A stretch of 64,000 nt of DNA from Comamonadaceae bacterium. Lineage in GTDB: Bacteria; Pseudomonadota; Gammaproteobacteria; Burkholderiales; Burkholderiaceae_C. The notes beneath the pieces were generated by a model. That model saw nothing but the letters and a program-made list of their open reading frames with translations, did no database searches and was not told the DNA's origin. Positions 1 to 9,559 of this stretch are shown piece after piece (position 1 is the first letter of the stretch; every line of letters starts with the position of its first letter). The stretch covers positions 186,001 through 250,000 of the forward strand of contig CANFOS010000002.1 in assembly GCA_947448735.1 (NCBI GenBank), read 5' to 3'. The position numbers and the translations under genes are program-made.

Positions 1-2
1 CG

Positions 3-548
3 CTTGCCACAGCGACTTACCCAACCGCTTACCTCGAAATCATTGCTATCAATAAAGGAGCTGACTGCGCCCGAAAACAGGGCGAAAAACGCTGGTTTGA
101 CCTGGACAATGAGGCGCTGCAACAGCAATTGAAGCAATCTGGCCCGCGGCTGGTTCATTTTGTTGCCAGCACGCCGCATGCTGCACCCGGCATGCAAGCG
201 CTGGCTGCTCTTGGCATGGACCGTGGCGAGTTGCTACAGGCTTCGCGCATGACACCGCACGGCATGCTGACCTGGAAGATCACGGTTCGCCCAGATGGTC
301 AGCGGCTGATGAACGGCACCCTGCCCACGCTGATCGAGTGGGGCGATGTTCACCCTGCAACCAGCATGGCGGCAAGTGGCATCACGCTTGAGTCGCTCAC
401 CGCGTGCCAGCCAGACACCCAAGCCTTGCGTGCTGCTTATGCCGCCATAGGCTTGCAAGGCGTGGCGGTGAGCCAAGGGCTTCCCAATCTGATCGCCACC
501 CTGCAAACGCCGCGCGGCCTGGTCACCCTGGAGTCCAAAGGCATTTAG
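3..548 (+). CDS. VOC/glyoxalase-like domain protein, C-terminal part (5' truncated by window)
   Basis: The reading frame is open from the first bases of the window, so the N-terminus lies outside; 181 residues are visible. The stretch YLEIIAI near the visible start followed by W-F-D is typical of the glyoxalase-like domain in which a beta strand carries a metal-ligand Glu. The central part (LTWKITVRPDG, then LIEWGD) also fits this vicinal-oxygen-chelate group, whose members include dioxygenases, isomerases and proteins of unknown role. The substrate cannot be inferred. The gene ends 53 bases before the histidine phosphatase gene on the same strand. Confidence 0.6.
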   Translation, partial: LATATYPTAYLEIIAINKGADCARKQGEKRWFDLDNEALQQQLKQSGPRLVHFVASTPHAAPGMQALAALGMDRGELLQASRMTPHGMLTWKITVRPDGQRLMNGTLPTLIEWGDVHPATSMAASGITLESLTACQPDTQALRAAYAAIGLQGVAVSQGLPNLIATLQTPRGLVTLESKGI

Positions 549-601
549 CAGCCGACACGCGGGTGACAGGGTTGACGCCAAAGCCGCCGCACAATGCGGG
601 C

Positions 602-1270
602 ATGGGAACCCTCTATTTAGTGCGCCATGGCCAGGCCTCATTTGGCGCGGATGACTACGACGTGCTGAGCCCGCTGGGCCACCAGCAGGCCGTGCGTTTG
701 GGCGAGTATTTTGCAGCCAAAGGCATGGTCTTTGATGCGGCACTGACAGGCACCTTGCAGCGGCAGATCAGCACCTATGAGGGGATTTGCAAAGGCATGA
801 GGGCAACGCCACAGGCGCTGCAGTGGTCAGGCCTGAATGAATACGACAGCCACGCGGTGATTGCCACCGTGCATGCTGGAAAACTTGAAAAACCCAACTC
901 GCCTGAGCAATACCGCCACCACTTTCGCCTGCTCAAAGACGGCCTGAAGCAATGGATGGACGGCGTGGTCAGCCCGCAAGGCATGCCCAGCTACAGTGAG
1001 TTTGTGGGCGGCGTGACGAGCGCCTTGGACCACGTGCGAAAAAACTGCGACGGCCATGTGTTGTTGGTCTCCAGTGGTGGGCCCATATCAACCGCTGTCG
1101 GCCATGTTTTGGGATGCAGCCCAGAGGCGACGATTGAGCTCAACCTGCGCATTCGCAATGCCTCGGTCACCGAGTTTGCCTTTACCCCCAAGCGCCACAT
1201 GCTGGTGACCTACAACACGCTACCGCATCTGGACGCGCCAGAGTATTCAGATTGGGTGACCTACGCTTAA
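602..1270 (+). CDS. Histidine phosphatase family protein
   Basis: 222 residues, cytoplasmic. The N-terminal motif LVRHGQ (Arg8-His9-Gly10) is the phosphate-accepting RHG motif of the phosphoglycerate mutase/histidine phosphatase superfamily. I chose the ATG just before GTLYLVRHG because the frame further upstream runs through the end of the preceding gene. The second conserved block, normally VSHGG with the second catalytic His, reads VSSGGPI here, so the usual second His is replaced by Ser. The substrate is unknown. The 3' end overlaps the convergent creatininase-family gene by 4 bases. Confidence 0.85.
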   Translation: MGTLYLVRHGQASFGADDYDVLSPLGHQQAVRLGEYFAAKGMVFDAALTGTLQRQISTYEGICKGMRATPQALQWSGLNEYDSHAVIATVHAGKLEKPNSPEQYRHHFRLLKDGLKQWMDGVVSPQGMPSYSEFVGGVTSALDHVRKNCDGHVLLVSSGGPISTAVGHVLGCSPEATIELNLRIRNASVTEFAFTPKRHMLVTYNTLPHLDAPEYSDWVTYA

Positions 1271-2112
1271 AGTGCAGCGCGCAGCGTGTCTGAAGGCAAC
1301 TGGTCAATTTCACCGAGCAATGCCGCAAAGCTGCGGCCTGCCGCGTTCAAAATCTTGCGGCCTTTCTCGGCCGTTGCTGCCGCCGCATTGCCGGCTGCGC
1401 CGTGCTGGTTGTAGTCCTGCATTTGCCAGGCCAGTTTGGCGCTTTTGCCATCGCCAAGAATTTTGAATCTTTCAGCCCGGTCTTGTGCGGTCGAGCGAAA
1501 GTGTTGCGCCTGGGTCATGTCCACCAGCTCGGGTTTCAAGGCCAGCATCATGGAGGTTTCGATGTCGCCACCATGAACACCAAACCGGTGCTCCTCGGCA
1601 CTGAACAGGTCATGGACTGACTCGCCAAGTTCAGTGACCAATGGCAAATGAAACCAGCTCACGCTGTACACCAGCATGCCCAAGCGCGCCCGAAGGTCAC
1701 GCGCCACCACATCCAGCAAGCTGACCTGTCCGCCGTGTGCATTGAGCAGCACCAGTTTTTTGATCCCGGCCGCGTGAGCCGATTCGGCCAGCTCCGTCCA
1801 AAGCGCGATCACCGTCGCCGCTTTGAGCGTCAAGGTGCCATCAAACGCGGCATGTTCAGGGCTCAGGCCCACCGCTTGCGTCGGCAAAAACAGCACAGGT
1901 AAATCGGGCGGTATGCTCGCCAGGCTGGCGGCCACCACGCCGTCGACCAGCGCCGCGTCAACGCTCAGCGGCAGATGCGGGCCATGCTGCTCAATTGCGG
2001 CAACAGGCAGTACTGCGATGCAGCGCGCCTTGTCCAGCTTGGCAAAGTCCGTCGTCTTCAGGTGGGCCCAGAAGCGGCGAGAGCTCGAGTCGTCTTTAAC
2101 ATGGGAAGTCAT
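1267..2112 (-). CDS. Creatininase family protein (amidohydrolase)
   Basis: About 281 residues from the ATG at 2112; an in-frame ATG at 2136 would add eight residues, but the run of G just before 2112 makes a better ribosome site. The creatininase/creatinine amidohydrolase family uses two divalent metals to open cyclic or linear amides. Visible signature elements are AAIEQHGPHLPL (Glu and His ligands plus Asp in SVDA), NAHGG, and HGGDIETS. Members act on creatinine, on formamide intermediates of riboflavin/F420 synthesis, or in mycofactocin maturation; nothing nearby decides between these. It is convergent with the phosphatase gene and divergent from the photolyase gene. Confidence 0.85.
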   Translation of the reverse strand: MTSHVKDDSSSRRFWAHLKTTDFAKLDKARCIAVLPVAAIEQHGPHLPLSVDAALVDGVVAASLASIPPDLPVLFLPTQAVGLSPEHAAFDGTLTLKAATVIALWTELAESAHAAGIKKLVLLNAHGGQVSLLDVVARDLRARLGMLVYSVSWFHLPLVTELGESVHDLFSAEEHRFGVHGGDIETSMMLALKPELVDMTQAQHFRSTAQDRAERFKILGDGKSAKLAWQMQDYNQHGAAGNAAAATAEKGRKILNAAGRSFAALLGEIDQLPSDTLRAAL

Positions 2113-2166
2113 CCCCCTATTTTGGATGATTTTCAAAACTCAGCATGGCCCCCCTAAACTGGCGTC

Positions 2167-3783
2167 ATGACAAGTTCCCTGTTGATCGTCTGGTTTAAAA
2201 AAGACTTGCGCTGGCATGACCACGCAGCGCTTGCCAATGCAGCGGCGTGGGCGGCGCAAACTGGCGCCAGGGTGCTGCCGCTGTGGGTGTACGAGCCCGC
2301 CATGTGGCAGCAAAGTGACATGGCGGCGCAGCATCTGGGCTTTGCCAACGATTGCCTGGCCGAGCTGGACAGATGGATCCAGCAAGACAGCGACAACCAG
2401 AGCCAGCTCTGCCGCCTTCAGGGCGACATGGTCGGTGTCCTGGCAGCGCTGCGAGCGTCCCTCGGGCCTTTCACATTGGTCAGCACTGAAGAGACCGGTA
2501 ATGCCTGGAGCTATGCGCGCGACATCGCGGTAGGCCGCTGGTGCCGTGCCAGCGACGTCGAGTGGCGCGAATTTCCCAGCAACGGCGTGGTGCGGCGTTT
2601 GCTGTCCCATGAAGGAGGGCGTGACCGCTGGACGCACCACCGCCTGAAGCGCCTGCAAAGCCCGCTTGTTCCAGCACCGAGTCGTGTGCAGTGGTTGACG
2701 CGAGAGATGTTGCTGGGTTTGGGCGCCTGTGCTGAACTGACGGCGCATGACCTGCGCTTGCCAAGCCTCGACAAGCCCGGCCGCAAGCGCGGTGGCCGGG
2801 CTTTGGCGCTGCAGGAGCTGCACACGTTTTTAGACCAGCGCGGGCGCACTTACCGGTTTGACATGTCCAGCCCGGTGACAGCACCAGAAAGCTGTTCGCG
2901 CATCTCGGCCCACTTGGCATGGGGCAGCCTCAGTGTTCGCGAATGCATGCGTCAGGTGGCACAGCGCCGGACGCAACTGCTAGCCATGCCTGCCAACCAG
3001 CGCCCCGATGGCTTTTTGGCGTCTCTCAAAAGCTTTGAAAGCCGCTTGCACTGGCATTGCCATTTCATCCAAAAGCTGGAGTCCGAGCCGGCAATTGAGC
3101 TGCGAAATGTCAACCGAGGCTTTGACCATTTGCGCAATGAAGGCGAACTGACGCCTGAAGAAAGCGCCCGCCTTGCGGCCTGGTGCGAGGGCCGCACCGG
3201 CTTTCCATTCATAGACGCCTGCATGCGTAGCCTGAACGCCACGGGCTGGATCAACTTCAGAATGCGGGCCATGCTGGTCAGCTTTGGTGCCTACCAGCTG
3301 TGGCTGCACTGGCGTCACCTGGGTCAGCACCTGGCGCAGCAATTTACCGACTACGAGCCCGGCATTCACTGGAGCCAATGCCAGATGCAGTCAGGCGTGA
3401 CAGGCATCAACACCATTCGGATTTACAGCCCGATCAAGCAAAGCCACGACCAAGATCCCACCGGCGTGTTCATTCGGCAGTGGGTGCCTGAACTCGCCCA
3501 GGTCGAACCCGCCTTCATTCATCAGCCCTGGCTGGCGCCGTCACCGCCTGCTGGATACCCGGCCCCCATCGTTGACCTGAAAGCCGCTACGCTGGCCGCC
3601 AAAGAAAAAATCTACGGCAAAAAAGCTGAAAAAGCCGTGCAAGCCGAGGCGGCCAAGGTGTACGAAAAGCATGGCTCACGCAGCCCGAACCGCGAGAGGG
3701 AGCGGCCGCGAAGAATGGCTAGTGATGCTAAAAAAGCGGCAGGCCCGACACCTGCTTGCCCGCAATTAGGCTTCGATTTTTAG
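2167..3783 (+). CDS. Cryptochrome/photolyase family protein
   Basis: 538 residues. The N-terminus ([18 protein letters not shown]) is the Rossmann antenna domain; the C-terminal half is the helical FAD-binding domain with [14 protein letters not shown], the Trp-rich [19 protein letters not shown], and [19 protein letters not shown]. This is the DNA photolyase/cryptochrome superfamily: blue-light repair of pyrimidine dimers or blue-light signalling. The variant [11 protein letters not shown] at the FAD/lesion site differs from the usual form of classical class I enzymes, so I do not assign a class or phr symbol. The Lys/Arg-rich C-terminal tail of about 50 residues is extra. The 3' end overlaps the convergent radical SAM gene by 18 bases. 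Confidence 0.88.
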   Translation: MTSSLLIVWFKKDLRWHDHAALANAAAWAAQTGARVLPLWVYEPAMWQQSDMAAQHLGFANDCLAELDRWIQQDSDNQSQLCRLQGDMVGVLAALRASLGPFTLVSTEETGNAWSYARDIAVGRWCRASDVEWREFPSNGVVRRLLSHEGGRDRWTHHRLKRLQSPLVPAPSRVQWLTREMLLGLGACAELTAHDLRLPSLDKPGRKRGGRALALQELHTFLDQRGRTYRFDMSSPVTAPESCSRISAHLAWGSLSVRECMRQVAQRRTQLLAMPANQRPDGFLASLKSFESRLHWHCHFIQKLESEPAIELRNVNRGFDHLRNEGELTPEESARLAAWCEGRTGFPFIDACMRSLNATGWINFRMRAMLVSFGAYQLWLHWRHLGQHLAQQFTDYEPGIHWSQCQMQSGVTGINTIRIYSPIKQSHDQDPTGVFIRQWVPELAQVEPAFIHQPWLAPSPPAGYPAPIVDLKAATLAAKEKIYGKKAEKAVQAEAAKVYEKHGSRSPNRERERPRRMASDAKKAAGPTPACPQLGFDF

Positions 3784-5364
3784 CGCGTCGCCCTTGGCCG
3801 CACCGTGCCGTGCCTGACGCTGGGCCAGGTGTTTGGCCGCTTTGGCTGGGGCTTGCCCTGGCAATAGGGCAGTCAGGCACTGCGGCCTGCCCCGCGCGCC
3901 ACTGGCCAGGTAGTCTTTCAGCAAGGCCGCTTGCACCTGCGCGCTGCCCATGCCGCGTGTTTCAGTCAGGTAGTGATGCAGCAAGTCCACCAGTTTTTCT
4001 TGCGCGAACTCATGCGTCTTGCCAGTCGTTTGCCACAACCAGTCGCTGACATTTAAAAAGTGATGAAACGCTGAGCCACCGCTTAACAACAGCTTTAAAC
4101 CTGATGAAAAGCGCCCCGAGTTCACCACCAGGTCCCAGTAGCGTGCAAAGCGTTTGATGCGCTGCATGGTGGCGAAGTCAACGTTGGAATTTTGCAAGAT
4201 GGTGTAGGGCGTTTGTGGCTCGTAGACCATCGCGTAGTCGCTGGTGTGGCGCGTGATGGGCGTGCCGCGCAAGCGCTTCAAAATACCGAACTGGATTTCA
4301 TGCGGCGCCAACCCGTACAGCCTGTCAAAGCCCTCGGCAAAGCTGTCCAGGGTTTCACCCGGCAGGCCAAAAATCAAATCCGCATGCACATGGGCTTTGC
4401 TGTGCGTGACCAGCCAGCGCAGGTTGTCTGCGGTCTTGGTGTTGTCCTGTTTGCGCGAGATGCGTTGCTGCACTTCGGGGTTAAAGCTTTGAATGCCAAC
4501 TTCAAATTGCAGCGAGCCTGCGGGGAACTGGGCGATCAGTGCCTTGAGCTTGTCATGCAGGCTGTCTGGGACGACTTCAAAATGGATGAACAAATCCGAC
4601 GCGCTGGCTGTGCGTCCTTCTTCGTCTTTCATTCGGTCCAAGAAAAACTGCAAAATCCGCACGGAACAATCAACCTTCAGATTAAACGTGCGGTCGACAA
4701 ACTTGAAGTTGCGTGCGCCGCGCTGATACAGCGCCTCCATTTCTGCCATGAAGGCATCCAGGTCAAACGCCCAGGCGGTTTTGTCCAAGGAGCTCAAACA
4801 AAACTCACACTTGAAAGGGCAGCCGCGCGAGGCCTCGACATACAGCAGACGCTTGGCCAGGTCTTCAGGCGTGTATTCGTTGTAGGGCAATGCAATCGCG
4901 TCAAGGGCGGGCTGCTCGCCCGTGATGACTTTCATCAAAGGCTGCGGGCCATCGAGCAAAGCCCGGCACAGCTTGGGAAAGCTCACATCGCCCCAGCCAG
5001 TGATCACATGGTCTGCCAGGCGGCAAATGTCCTGGATCTCGGTTTCAAAACTGACCTCGGGCCCGCCCAGGACGACTTTGATGTCCGGCCGCAAGGCTTT
5101 GAGCAAAGCCACCACCTGCGTGGTTTCCACCACATTCCAGATATAAACGCCCAGGCCGATGATGCGGGGCTCAAATGCCAGCAGTTCTTCCACAATCTGC
5201 AAAGGCCGCTGCGCAATGACAAACTCGCACAACTGCGTTTGCGCCTTCAGGCCCGCCCCGCCATGCACGTCCATATTGGCCAGCAGGTAACGCAGTCCCA
5301 AGGACGCGTGAATGTACTTGGCATTCAGGGTGGCTAAGACGATGGAGCGCGTTGGGCGAAGCAT
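3766..5364 (-). CDS. B12-binding domain radical SAM protein (DUF4080-like)
   Basis: About 532 residues from the ATG at 5364 (AAGG lies just upstream); an upstream in-frame ATG at 5412 gives a less natural N-terminus. The N-terminal part matches a cobalamin-binding Rossmann domain ([11 protein letters not shown] near residue 100). It is followed by a radical SAM domain with [10 protein letters not shown], the C-x3-C-x2-C motif that binds the 4Fe-4S cluster, and GLPGET. The C-terminal region is DUF4080-like. Members of this group methylate or rearrange unactivated carbons; the substrate here is unknown. It is divergent from the DsbD-like gene. Confidence 0.85.
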   Translation of the reverse strand: MLRPTRSIVLATLNAKYIHASLGLRYLLANMDVHGGAGLKAQTQLCEFVIAQRPLQIVEELLAFEPRIIGLGVYIWNVVETTQVVALLKALRPDIKVVLGGPEVSFETEIQDICRLADHVITGWGDVSFPKLCRALLDGPQPLMKVITGEQPALDAIALPYNEYTPEDLAKRLLYVEASRGCPFKCEFCLSSLDKTAWAFDLDAFMAEMEALYQRGARNFKFVDRTFNLKVDCSVRILQFFLDRMKDEEGRTASASDLFIHFEVVPDSLHDKLKALIAQFPAGSLQFEVGIQSFNPEVQQRISRKQDNTKTADNLRWLVTHSKAHVHADLIFGLPGETLDSFAEGFDRLYGLAPHEIQFGILKRLRGTPITRHTSDYAMVYEPQTPYTILQNSNVDFATMQRIKRFARYWDLVVNSGRFSSGLKLLLSGGSAFHHFLNVSDWLWQTTGKTHEFAQEKLVDLLHHYLTETRGMGSAQVQAALLKDYLASGARGRPQCLTALLPGQAPAKAAKHLAQRQARHGAAKGDALKIEA

Positions 5365-5464
5365 CGCCTTATTATCTGGGTTTGTGATCAACAGGCCTGT
5401 CAGCAGACCCACGGTGTCAGCTGGTTGGAACTATTGCTCTTGCCAGACGCTCAGACGACCATCC

Positions 5465-7636
5465 ATGAACTCCCGATTTTTCAAAACCGCTCTGTTTTTT
5501 GTAGCTTCTTGCCTACAGATTAATTGGGCTACAGCCCAAATTACCCCCTTAAATGCGTCTCAAAAGGTGGTCGGGAGCGTCATCACCACCGATCAGGTGC
5601 GGGCTGAGCTGATGGCTTTTGTGCCGGACGGTGTGGGCCCGGGCAAGCCGGTCTGGGTGGGCTTGCAAATCACGCACCAGCCGGATTGGCACACGTATTG
5701 GAAAAATTCGGGTGATTCTGGCCTGCCCACGGTGCTTGAATTCAAGCTGCCTGCCGGCATGGACCCCGGCGAGATTTCCTGGCCGACGCCTAAAAAAATC
5801 CCGATTGGCACGCTGGCCAACTACGGCTATGAGGGCACAGTACTGCTGCCGGTGCCCCTTTCCGTGGCGCAAAACTTCAATACCAGCGTCAACGCAGGGC
5901 AACTTGAGATCAAACTCAAAGCCGCCTGGCTGGTCTGCAAAAAAGAATGCATTCCGCAGGAGGGCGACTTTGCCTTGAGCATTCCGGCCAAAAGCTCAAC
6001 CGCCATCCATGCCGCTGCCTTTCAGGCGGCGTTTGAGGCCACACCCCAACCCATCAAGACGACGGCAAGCCAGATCGAAGTCGCTGGGAACGCCATCAAG
6101 ATTTCGCTGAGCGATCTGCCCGCCAGCCTGAGGGGCAAGACCCTGGCGTTTTTCCCCGAAACAAGCAACGTGATTGAGCCCGCCGCAAAGTGGACGCAAG
6201 GCTGGCAGGGGACGGTGTGGACGGCGCAAGTTCCGCTGTCGGCCCAGCGCACTGAAAGCCCGACGGTCATGCCTGTCGTTGTGGCGCTGGACAAAACGGC
6301 GTACCGGATTGAAGCCCCTGTCAAAGGGCAATGGCCGAAGACCGCTGCCGCTGCCCCATTGCCGCCAGCCCTGGAGGCTGCTCTCAAGGCCAACGCCAGC
6401 AGCGGCGCCGCGCCCATTCAGGCGTCCGCAACAGGATTGACCTTCTGGGCTGCATTGCTCGGCGCTTTCATCGGCGGCATGCTGTTGAACCTGATGCCCT
6501 GCGTGTTTCCGGTGCTGGCCATCAAGGTGGTGAGTTTCGTCAAGGTCAAAGACCAGCGCAGCCGCGTGACCACCGGGCTGGCTTATACCGCCGGCGTCAC
6601 CTTGTCGTTTTTGGCGCTTGGCGCGCTGCTGCTGGGCCTGCGCGCCGCCGGCGAGCAACTGGGTTGGGGCTTTCAATTGCAAAGTCCGGCCGTGGTCGCT
6701 GGCCTGGCCGTGCTGTTCACGCTGCTGGGGTTGAACCTGGCGGGGATGTTTGAATTTGGCCATGTTCTGCCCAGCAGCGTGGCCAGTTTGCAAGCCCGCA
6801 ACCCGACCATCGATTCATTTTTATCAGGCGTGCTGGCCACCGCCATCGCCTCGCCGTGCACGGCGCCGTTCATGGGCGCGTCTCTTGGCTACGCGGTCGG
6901 TCTGCCCGCGGCTCAGGCGCTGGCCGTGTTTGCCGCCATAGGTTTGGGCATGGCCTTGCCTTATCTGGCGGCGAGCGCGGTGCCTGCTCTTGCGCGTGCC
7001 CTGCCGCGTCCCGGTCAGTGGATGGTGACGTTCAGGCAGTTGATGGCTTTTCCGATGTTTGCCACCGTGGTGTGGCTGGTGTGGGTGCTGGGCCAGCAAA
7101 GCGGCATCGACGGCGCCGGCGCCCTGCTGGGCTTGTTGCTGCTGATGACGCTTGTGATTTGGGCCTTGACGCTCAAGGGCCGGGCGCGCGCTGTGATTGC
7201 TGCGCTTTCAGTAGCTGCTAGCGCCTATGGCGTCTGGGCTGTTGGGCCAGATGTCACCCGGATTCAGGAATCTGGCAGCCCATCGAATACCCTGACCAGT
7301 GGCTGGCAAGCCTGGGAGCCCGGCCGTGTTGACCAGCTCACCGCAAGTGGGCAAAGTGTGTTTGTGGACTTCACGGCCGCCTGGTGCGTGACCTGCCAGT
7401 ACAACAAAAAAACCACGCTGAGCAACGCATCGGTGCTGGCCGATGTGGCCGCCAAAAAGGTGGTGCTGCTGCGTGCCGACTGGACGCGCCGCGACCCGGC
7501 GGTGACGGCTGCGTTGACCCAGCTCGGCCGCAGCGGTGTGCCGGTGTATGTGATTTACAAGCCAGGCCGCGCGCCGGTGGTGCTCAGTGAAATTTTGTCA
7601 GTTGAAGATGTACGTGCTGAACTTGCGAAACTTTGA
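5465..7636 (+). CDS. DsbD-like protein-disulfide reductase (thiol:disulfide interchange, ScsB-like)
   Basis: About 723 residues from the ATG at 5465, which opens a clear signal peptide ending near NWATAQ. Three cysteine pairs mark the three modules that relay electrons from cytoplasmic thioredoxin to periplasmic partners: VCKKEC in the N-terminal periplasmic domain, MPCVFPVLAIK and ASPCTAPFMG in the multi-helix membrane domain, and AAWCVTCQYNK in the C-terminal thioredoxin domain. The long N-terminal domain is more like ScsB than classical DsbD. The redoxin gene follows after 18 bases, so the two are probably co-transcribed and may be partners. Two short stretches (about 5492-5545 and 7203-7258) resemble the dispersed repeat described under findings. 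Confidence 0.85.
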   Translation: MNSRFFKTALFFVASCLQINWATAQITPLNASQKVVGSVITTDQVRAELMAFVPDGVGPGKPVWVGLQITHQPDWHTYWKNSGDSGLPTVLEFKLPAGMDPGEISWPTPKKIPIGTLANYGYEGTVLLPVPLSVAQNFNTSVNAGQLEIKLKAAWLVCKKECIPQEGDFALSIPAKSSTAIHAAAFQAAFEATPQPIKTTASQIEVAGNAIKISLSDLPASLRGKTLAFFPETSNVIEPAAKWTQGWQGTVWTAQVPLSAQRTESPTVMPVVVALDKTAYRIEAPVKGQWPKTAAAAPLPPALEAALKANASSGAAPIQASATGLTFWAALLGAFIGGMLLNLMPCVFPVLAIKVVSFVKVKDQRSRVTTGLAYTAGVTLSFLALGALLLGLRAAGEQLGWGFQLQSPAVVAGLAVLFTLLGLNLAGMFEFGHVLPSSVASLQARNPTIDSFLSGVLATAIASPCTAPFMGASLGYAVGLPAAQALAVFAAIGLGMALPYLAASAVPALARALPRPGQWMVTFRQLMAFPMFATVVWLVWVLGQQSGIDGAGALLGLLLLMTLVIWALTLKGRARAVIAALSVAASAYGVWAVGPDVTRIQESGSPSNTLTSGWQAWEPGRVDQLTASGQSVFVDFTAAWCVTCQYNKKTTLSNASVLADVAAKKVVLLRADWTRRDPAVTAALTQLGRSGVPVYVIYKPGRAPVVLSEILSVEDVRAELAKL

Positions 7637-7654
7637 TTCACAGGAATTCTTGAT

Positions 7655-8272
7655 ATGTTGAACCGCCGAACTTTCTCGTCTTCTATCGCCCTGGCGGCGA
7701 TCGCTGCCAGAACGCCACAAGCGCATGCGGCGGCCACTGTTGGCCAGGCCGCGCCTGACTTTTCAGCGACCGATGCGCTGGGCAAAACCCACAAGCTCAG
7801 TGACTTCAAAGGCAAGCACGTGGTGCTGGAGTGGACCAATCCCAACTGCCCTTTTGTTGTCAAGCATTACAGCGGCAACATGCAGGCCTTGCAGGCCGAA
7901 TTCATGGGCAAGGGCGTGGTGTGGCTGAGCGTGAACTCCACCAACAAGAAAAGCCGTGACTACCTGGAGCCCGTCAAACTGACAGCCTGGCGAGCGGAAA
8001 AAAAAGCCAGCTCTTCCGCCATGCTGATGGACGATTCTGGCGAGATTGGCGAGCTTTACAACGCCAAAACCACACCGCACCTGTACATCATCAACCCGCA
8101 GGGCCTGTTGATTTATTCGGGTGCCATTGACAGCATCGCGTCGGCCAAAGTGGACGATATCAAAACAGCCACCAACTACGTTCGGCAGGGTTTGAACGAA
8201 GCACTTGCTGGCAAGGCCATCAGCGTTGCAGCGTCCCGGCCGTATGGCTGCTTCATCAAATACAAAGACTGA
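7655..8272 (+). CDS. Redoxin/thioredoxin-fold protein, exported
   Basis: 205 residues with an N-terminal signal-like segment (RRTFSSSIALAAIAARTPQAHA), then VGQAAPDFSATDALGKTHKLSDFKGK, the AhpC/TSA-redoxin opening. The active-site region is WTNPNCPFVVKHY: one Cys where thioredoxins have CxxC, as in peroxiredoxin-like members. A second Cys lies near the C-terminus (RPYGCFIKY), a feature of this subfamily. AGGA precedes the ATG. It sits 18 bases after the DsbD-like gene and ends with its stop overlapping the next ATG, so an operon is likely. A periplasmic peroxide- or thiol-handling role is inferred from the fold and neighbour. Confidence 0.8.
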   Translation: MLNRRTFSSSIALAAIAARTPQAHAAATVGQAAPDFSATDALGKTHKLSDFKGKHVVLEWTNPNCPFVVKHYSGNMQALQAEFMGKGVVWLSVNSTNKKSRDYLEPVKLTAWRAEKKASSSAMLMDDSGEIGELYNAKTTPHLYIINPQGLLIYSGAIDSIASAKVDDIKTATNYVRQGLNEALAGKAISVAASRPYGCFIKYKD

Positions 8273-8712
8273 TGCGCACTGACGACAGCGTCCGGCGCAT
8301 TCTCACCGACTGCCGCACGATCGCGGTGGTGGGACTGTCGCCCAAGCCGGAGCGTGCCAGCTACGACGTGGCGCGCTACATGCAGGCCAATGGTTATCGC
8401 ATCATCCCTGTCAATCCGAATGCGGGCGTCACGCACATCCTGGGCGAGAAGGTCTACGCCACGCTGCTTGAAGCCAGCCAGTTTGAAAAGATGGACCTGG
8501 TCAACTGCTTCAGAAACAGTCCCGACATTCCGCCCCTGGTGGACGCTGCGATCGCCATCGGCGCCAAAGCCCTGTGGATGCAGCTCGGCATCTCGCATCC
8601 CGATGCAGCCGCCAGGGCGCAGGCCGTAGGGTTGCTGGTGGTGCAAGACCGCTGCCTGAAAATTGACCATCGGGGACTTGCGCCCACCCAGACAGCCAGA
8701 GTTGACCGATAA
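8272..8712 (+). CDS. CoA-binding domain protein (YccU-like)
   Basis: 146 residues. It is a single Rossmann-like CoA-binding domain: VVGLSPKPERASYDVARYMQ, then GYRIIPVNP and the central MDLVNCFRNS, ending in VVQDRCLKIDH. This is the small stand-alone CoA-binding protein family related to the N-terminal domain of succinyl-CoA ligase alpha subunits. The exact cellular role is not established. Its ATG overlaps the stop of the redoxin gene by one base, pointing to translational coupling, although no functional link is evident. Confidence 0.85.
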   Translation: MRTDDSVRRILTDCRTIAVVGLSPKPERASYDVARYMQANGYRIIPVNPNAGVTHILGEKVYATLLEASQFEKMDLVNCFRNSPDIPPLVDAAIAIGAKALWMQLGISHPDAAARAQAVGLLVVQDRCLKIDHRGLAPTQTARVDR

Positions 8713-8776
8713 AAGCAGCCTAAAGCTCGTTAAAGTAAGGGATGTTCCAAGCCTGTCCAGCGATCATCGGGGCGCC

Positions 8777-9505
8777 ATGCAAGGCATGAGGCGCCTGATT
8801 TGCCTGCTGACGCTCGTTTTGGCCGCCTGCAGCACCGCCCCCCCCGCGCCTACCCCGCGCGGAGAGGCGCCTGCCGCGCCCATGACGTCGATCGAGTTCG
8901 GGCAGTCCGATGCCAACCGCATGGCGACGCTGGGGATGCGTGACAATCTTGCCAGCCTGATCCTGCTGGCCGACAAGCTGTACCGCCGCAACCCGGCCGA
9001 ATGGCGCAAGGCCCAACCGACGCGCGAGGCTGCGCTGGCTCAACTCAAAACGGCCCTTGACACCAACATGCCGTGGCCCGACTTGCAGGGCAAACGTGAC
9101 GTTGCGGCACTGTCTCTGGCGCTTGGCCCGGACTTCAAGGGCGACCGGGTGGCCGCCTTCATCGCCGCCAGCGCAGACATGCTGGTCACAGCACATGGCA
9201 ACAAAACCACTTTTTATTTAACCGACCCGCTGGACGCGCAATACATCTACAACGCCGCCCGGAACATTGAAATTGCCGTGTGGTTGTTGGCCAGTCGTAA
9301 AAATGCACGGGGCCTGCCCCTGCTGCTGGCTGACGAGATCAATGACCAAGAGCGCAACCTGAGCTTTGAGCGCGAGTTTGGCAAAATCATCGGCAGGCTG
9401 GATTTGCTGTCTGCCGTGCTGACTGAAAAGTACCGTCGCGCGGTCATCACTTACGTGCAAACCCTGCTGGGCGGCACCTTCTTACAATTCCTGCCAGTGC
9501 GTTGA
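8777..9505 (+). CDS. Predicted lipoprotein, unknown function
   Basis: About 242 residues. The chosen ATG gives MQGMRRLICLLTLVLAACSTAPPAPTP: a basic start, a hydrophobic core and a lipobox LAAC, then a Pro-rich linker. This predicts a type II signal peptide and membrane-anchored lipoprotein. An upstream in-frame start at 8663 would bury the signal and overlap the previous gene, so I reject it. The mature part is mostly helical in composition, with no catalytic motif that I recognise. It is followed after 54 bases by hemE. Confidence 0.8.
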   Translation: MQGMRRLICLLTLVLAACSTAPPAPTPRGEAPAAPMTSIEFGQSDANRMATLGMRDNLASLILLADKLYRRNPAEWRKAQPTREAALAQLKTALDTNMPWPDLQGKRDVAALSLALGPDFKGDRVAAFIAASADMLVTAHGNKTTFYLTDPLDAQYIYNAARNIEIAVWLLASRKNARGLPLLLADEINDQERNLSFEREFGKIIGRLDLLSAVLTEKYRRAVITYVQTLLGGTFLQFLPVR

Positions 9506-9559
9506 CAGTGACGCTGAAAATTACCTCATCCAACCCTATCCGAGAGACAAGCCCCCAAC

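Noticed and set aside
4192..5337. 381-residue open frame on the plus strand
   Set aside because: It lies wholly antisense to the radical SAM gene, has Gln/His/Val-rich composition without any domain, and is explained by the codon bias of the real gene.
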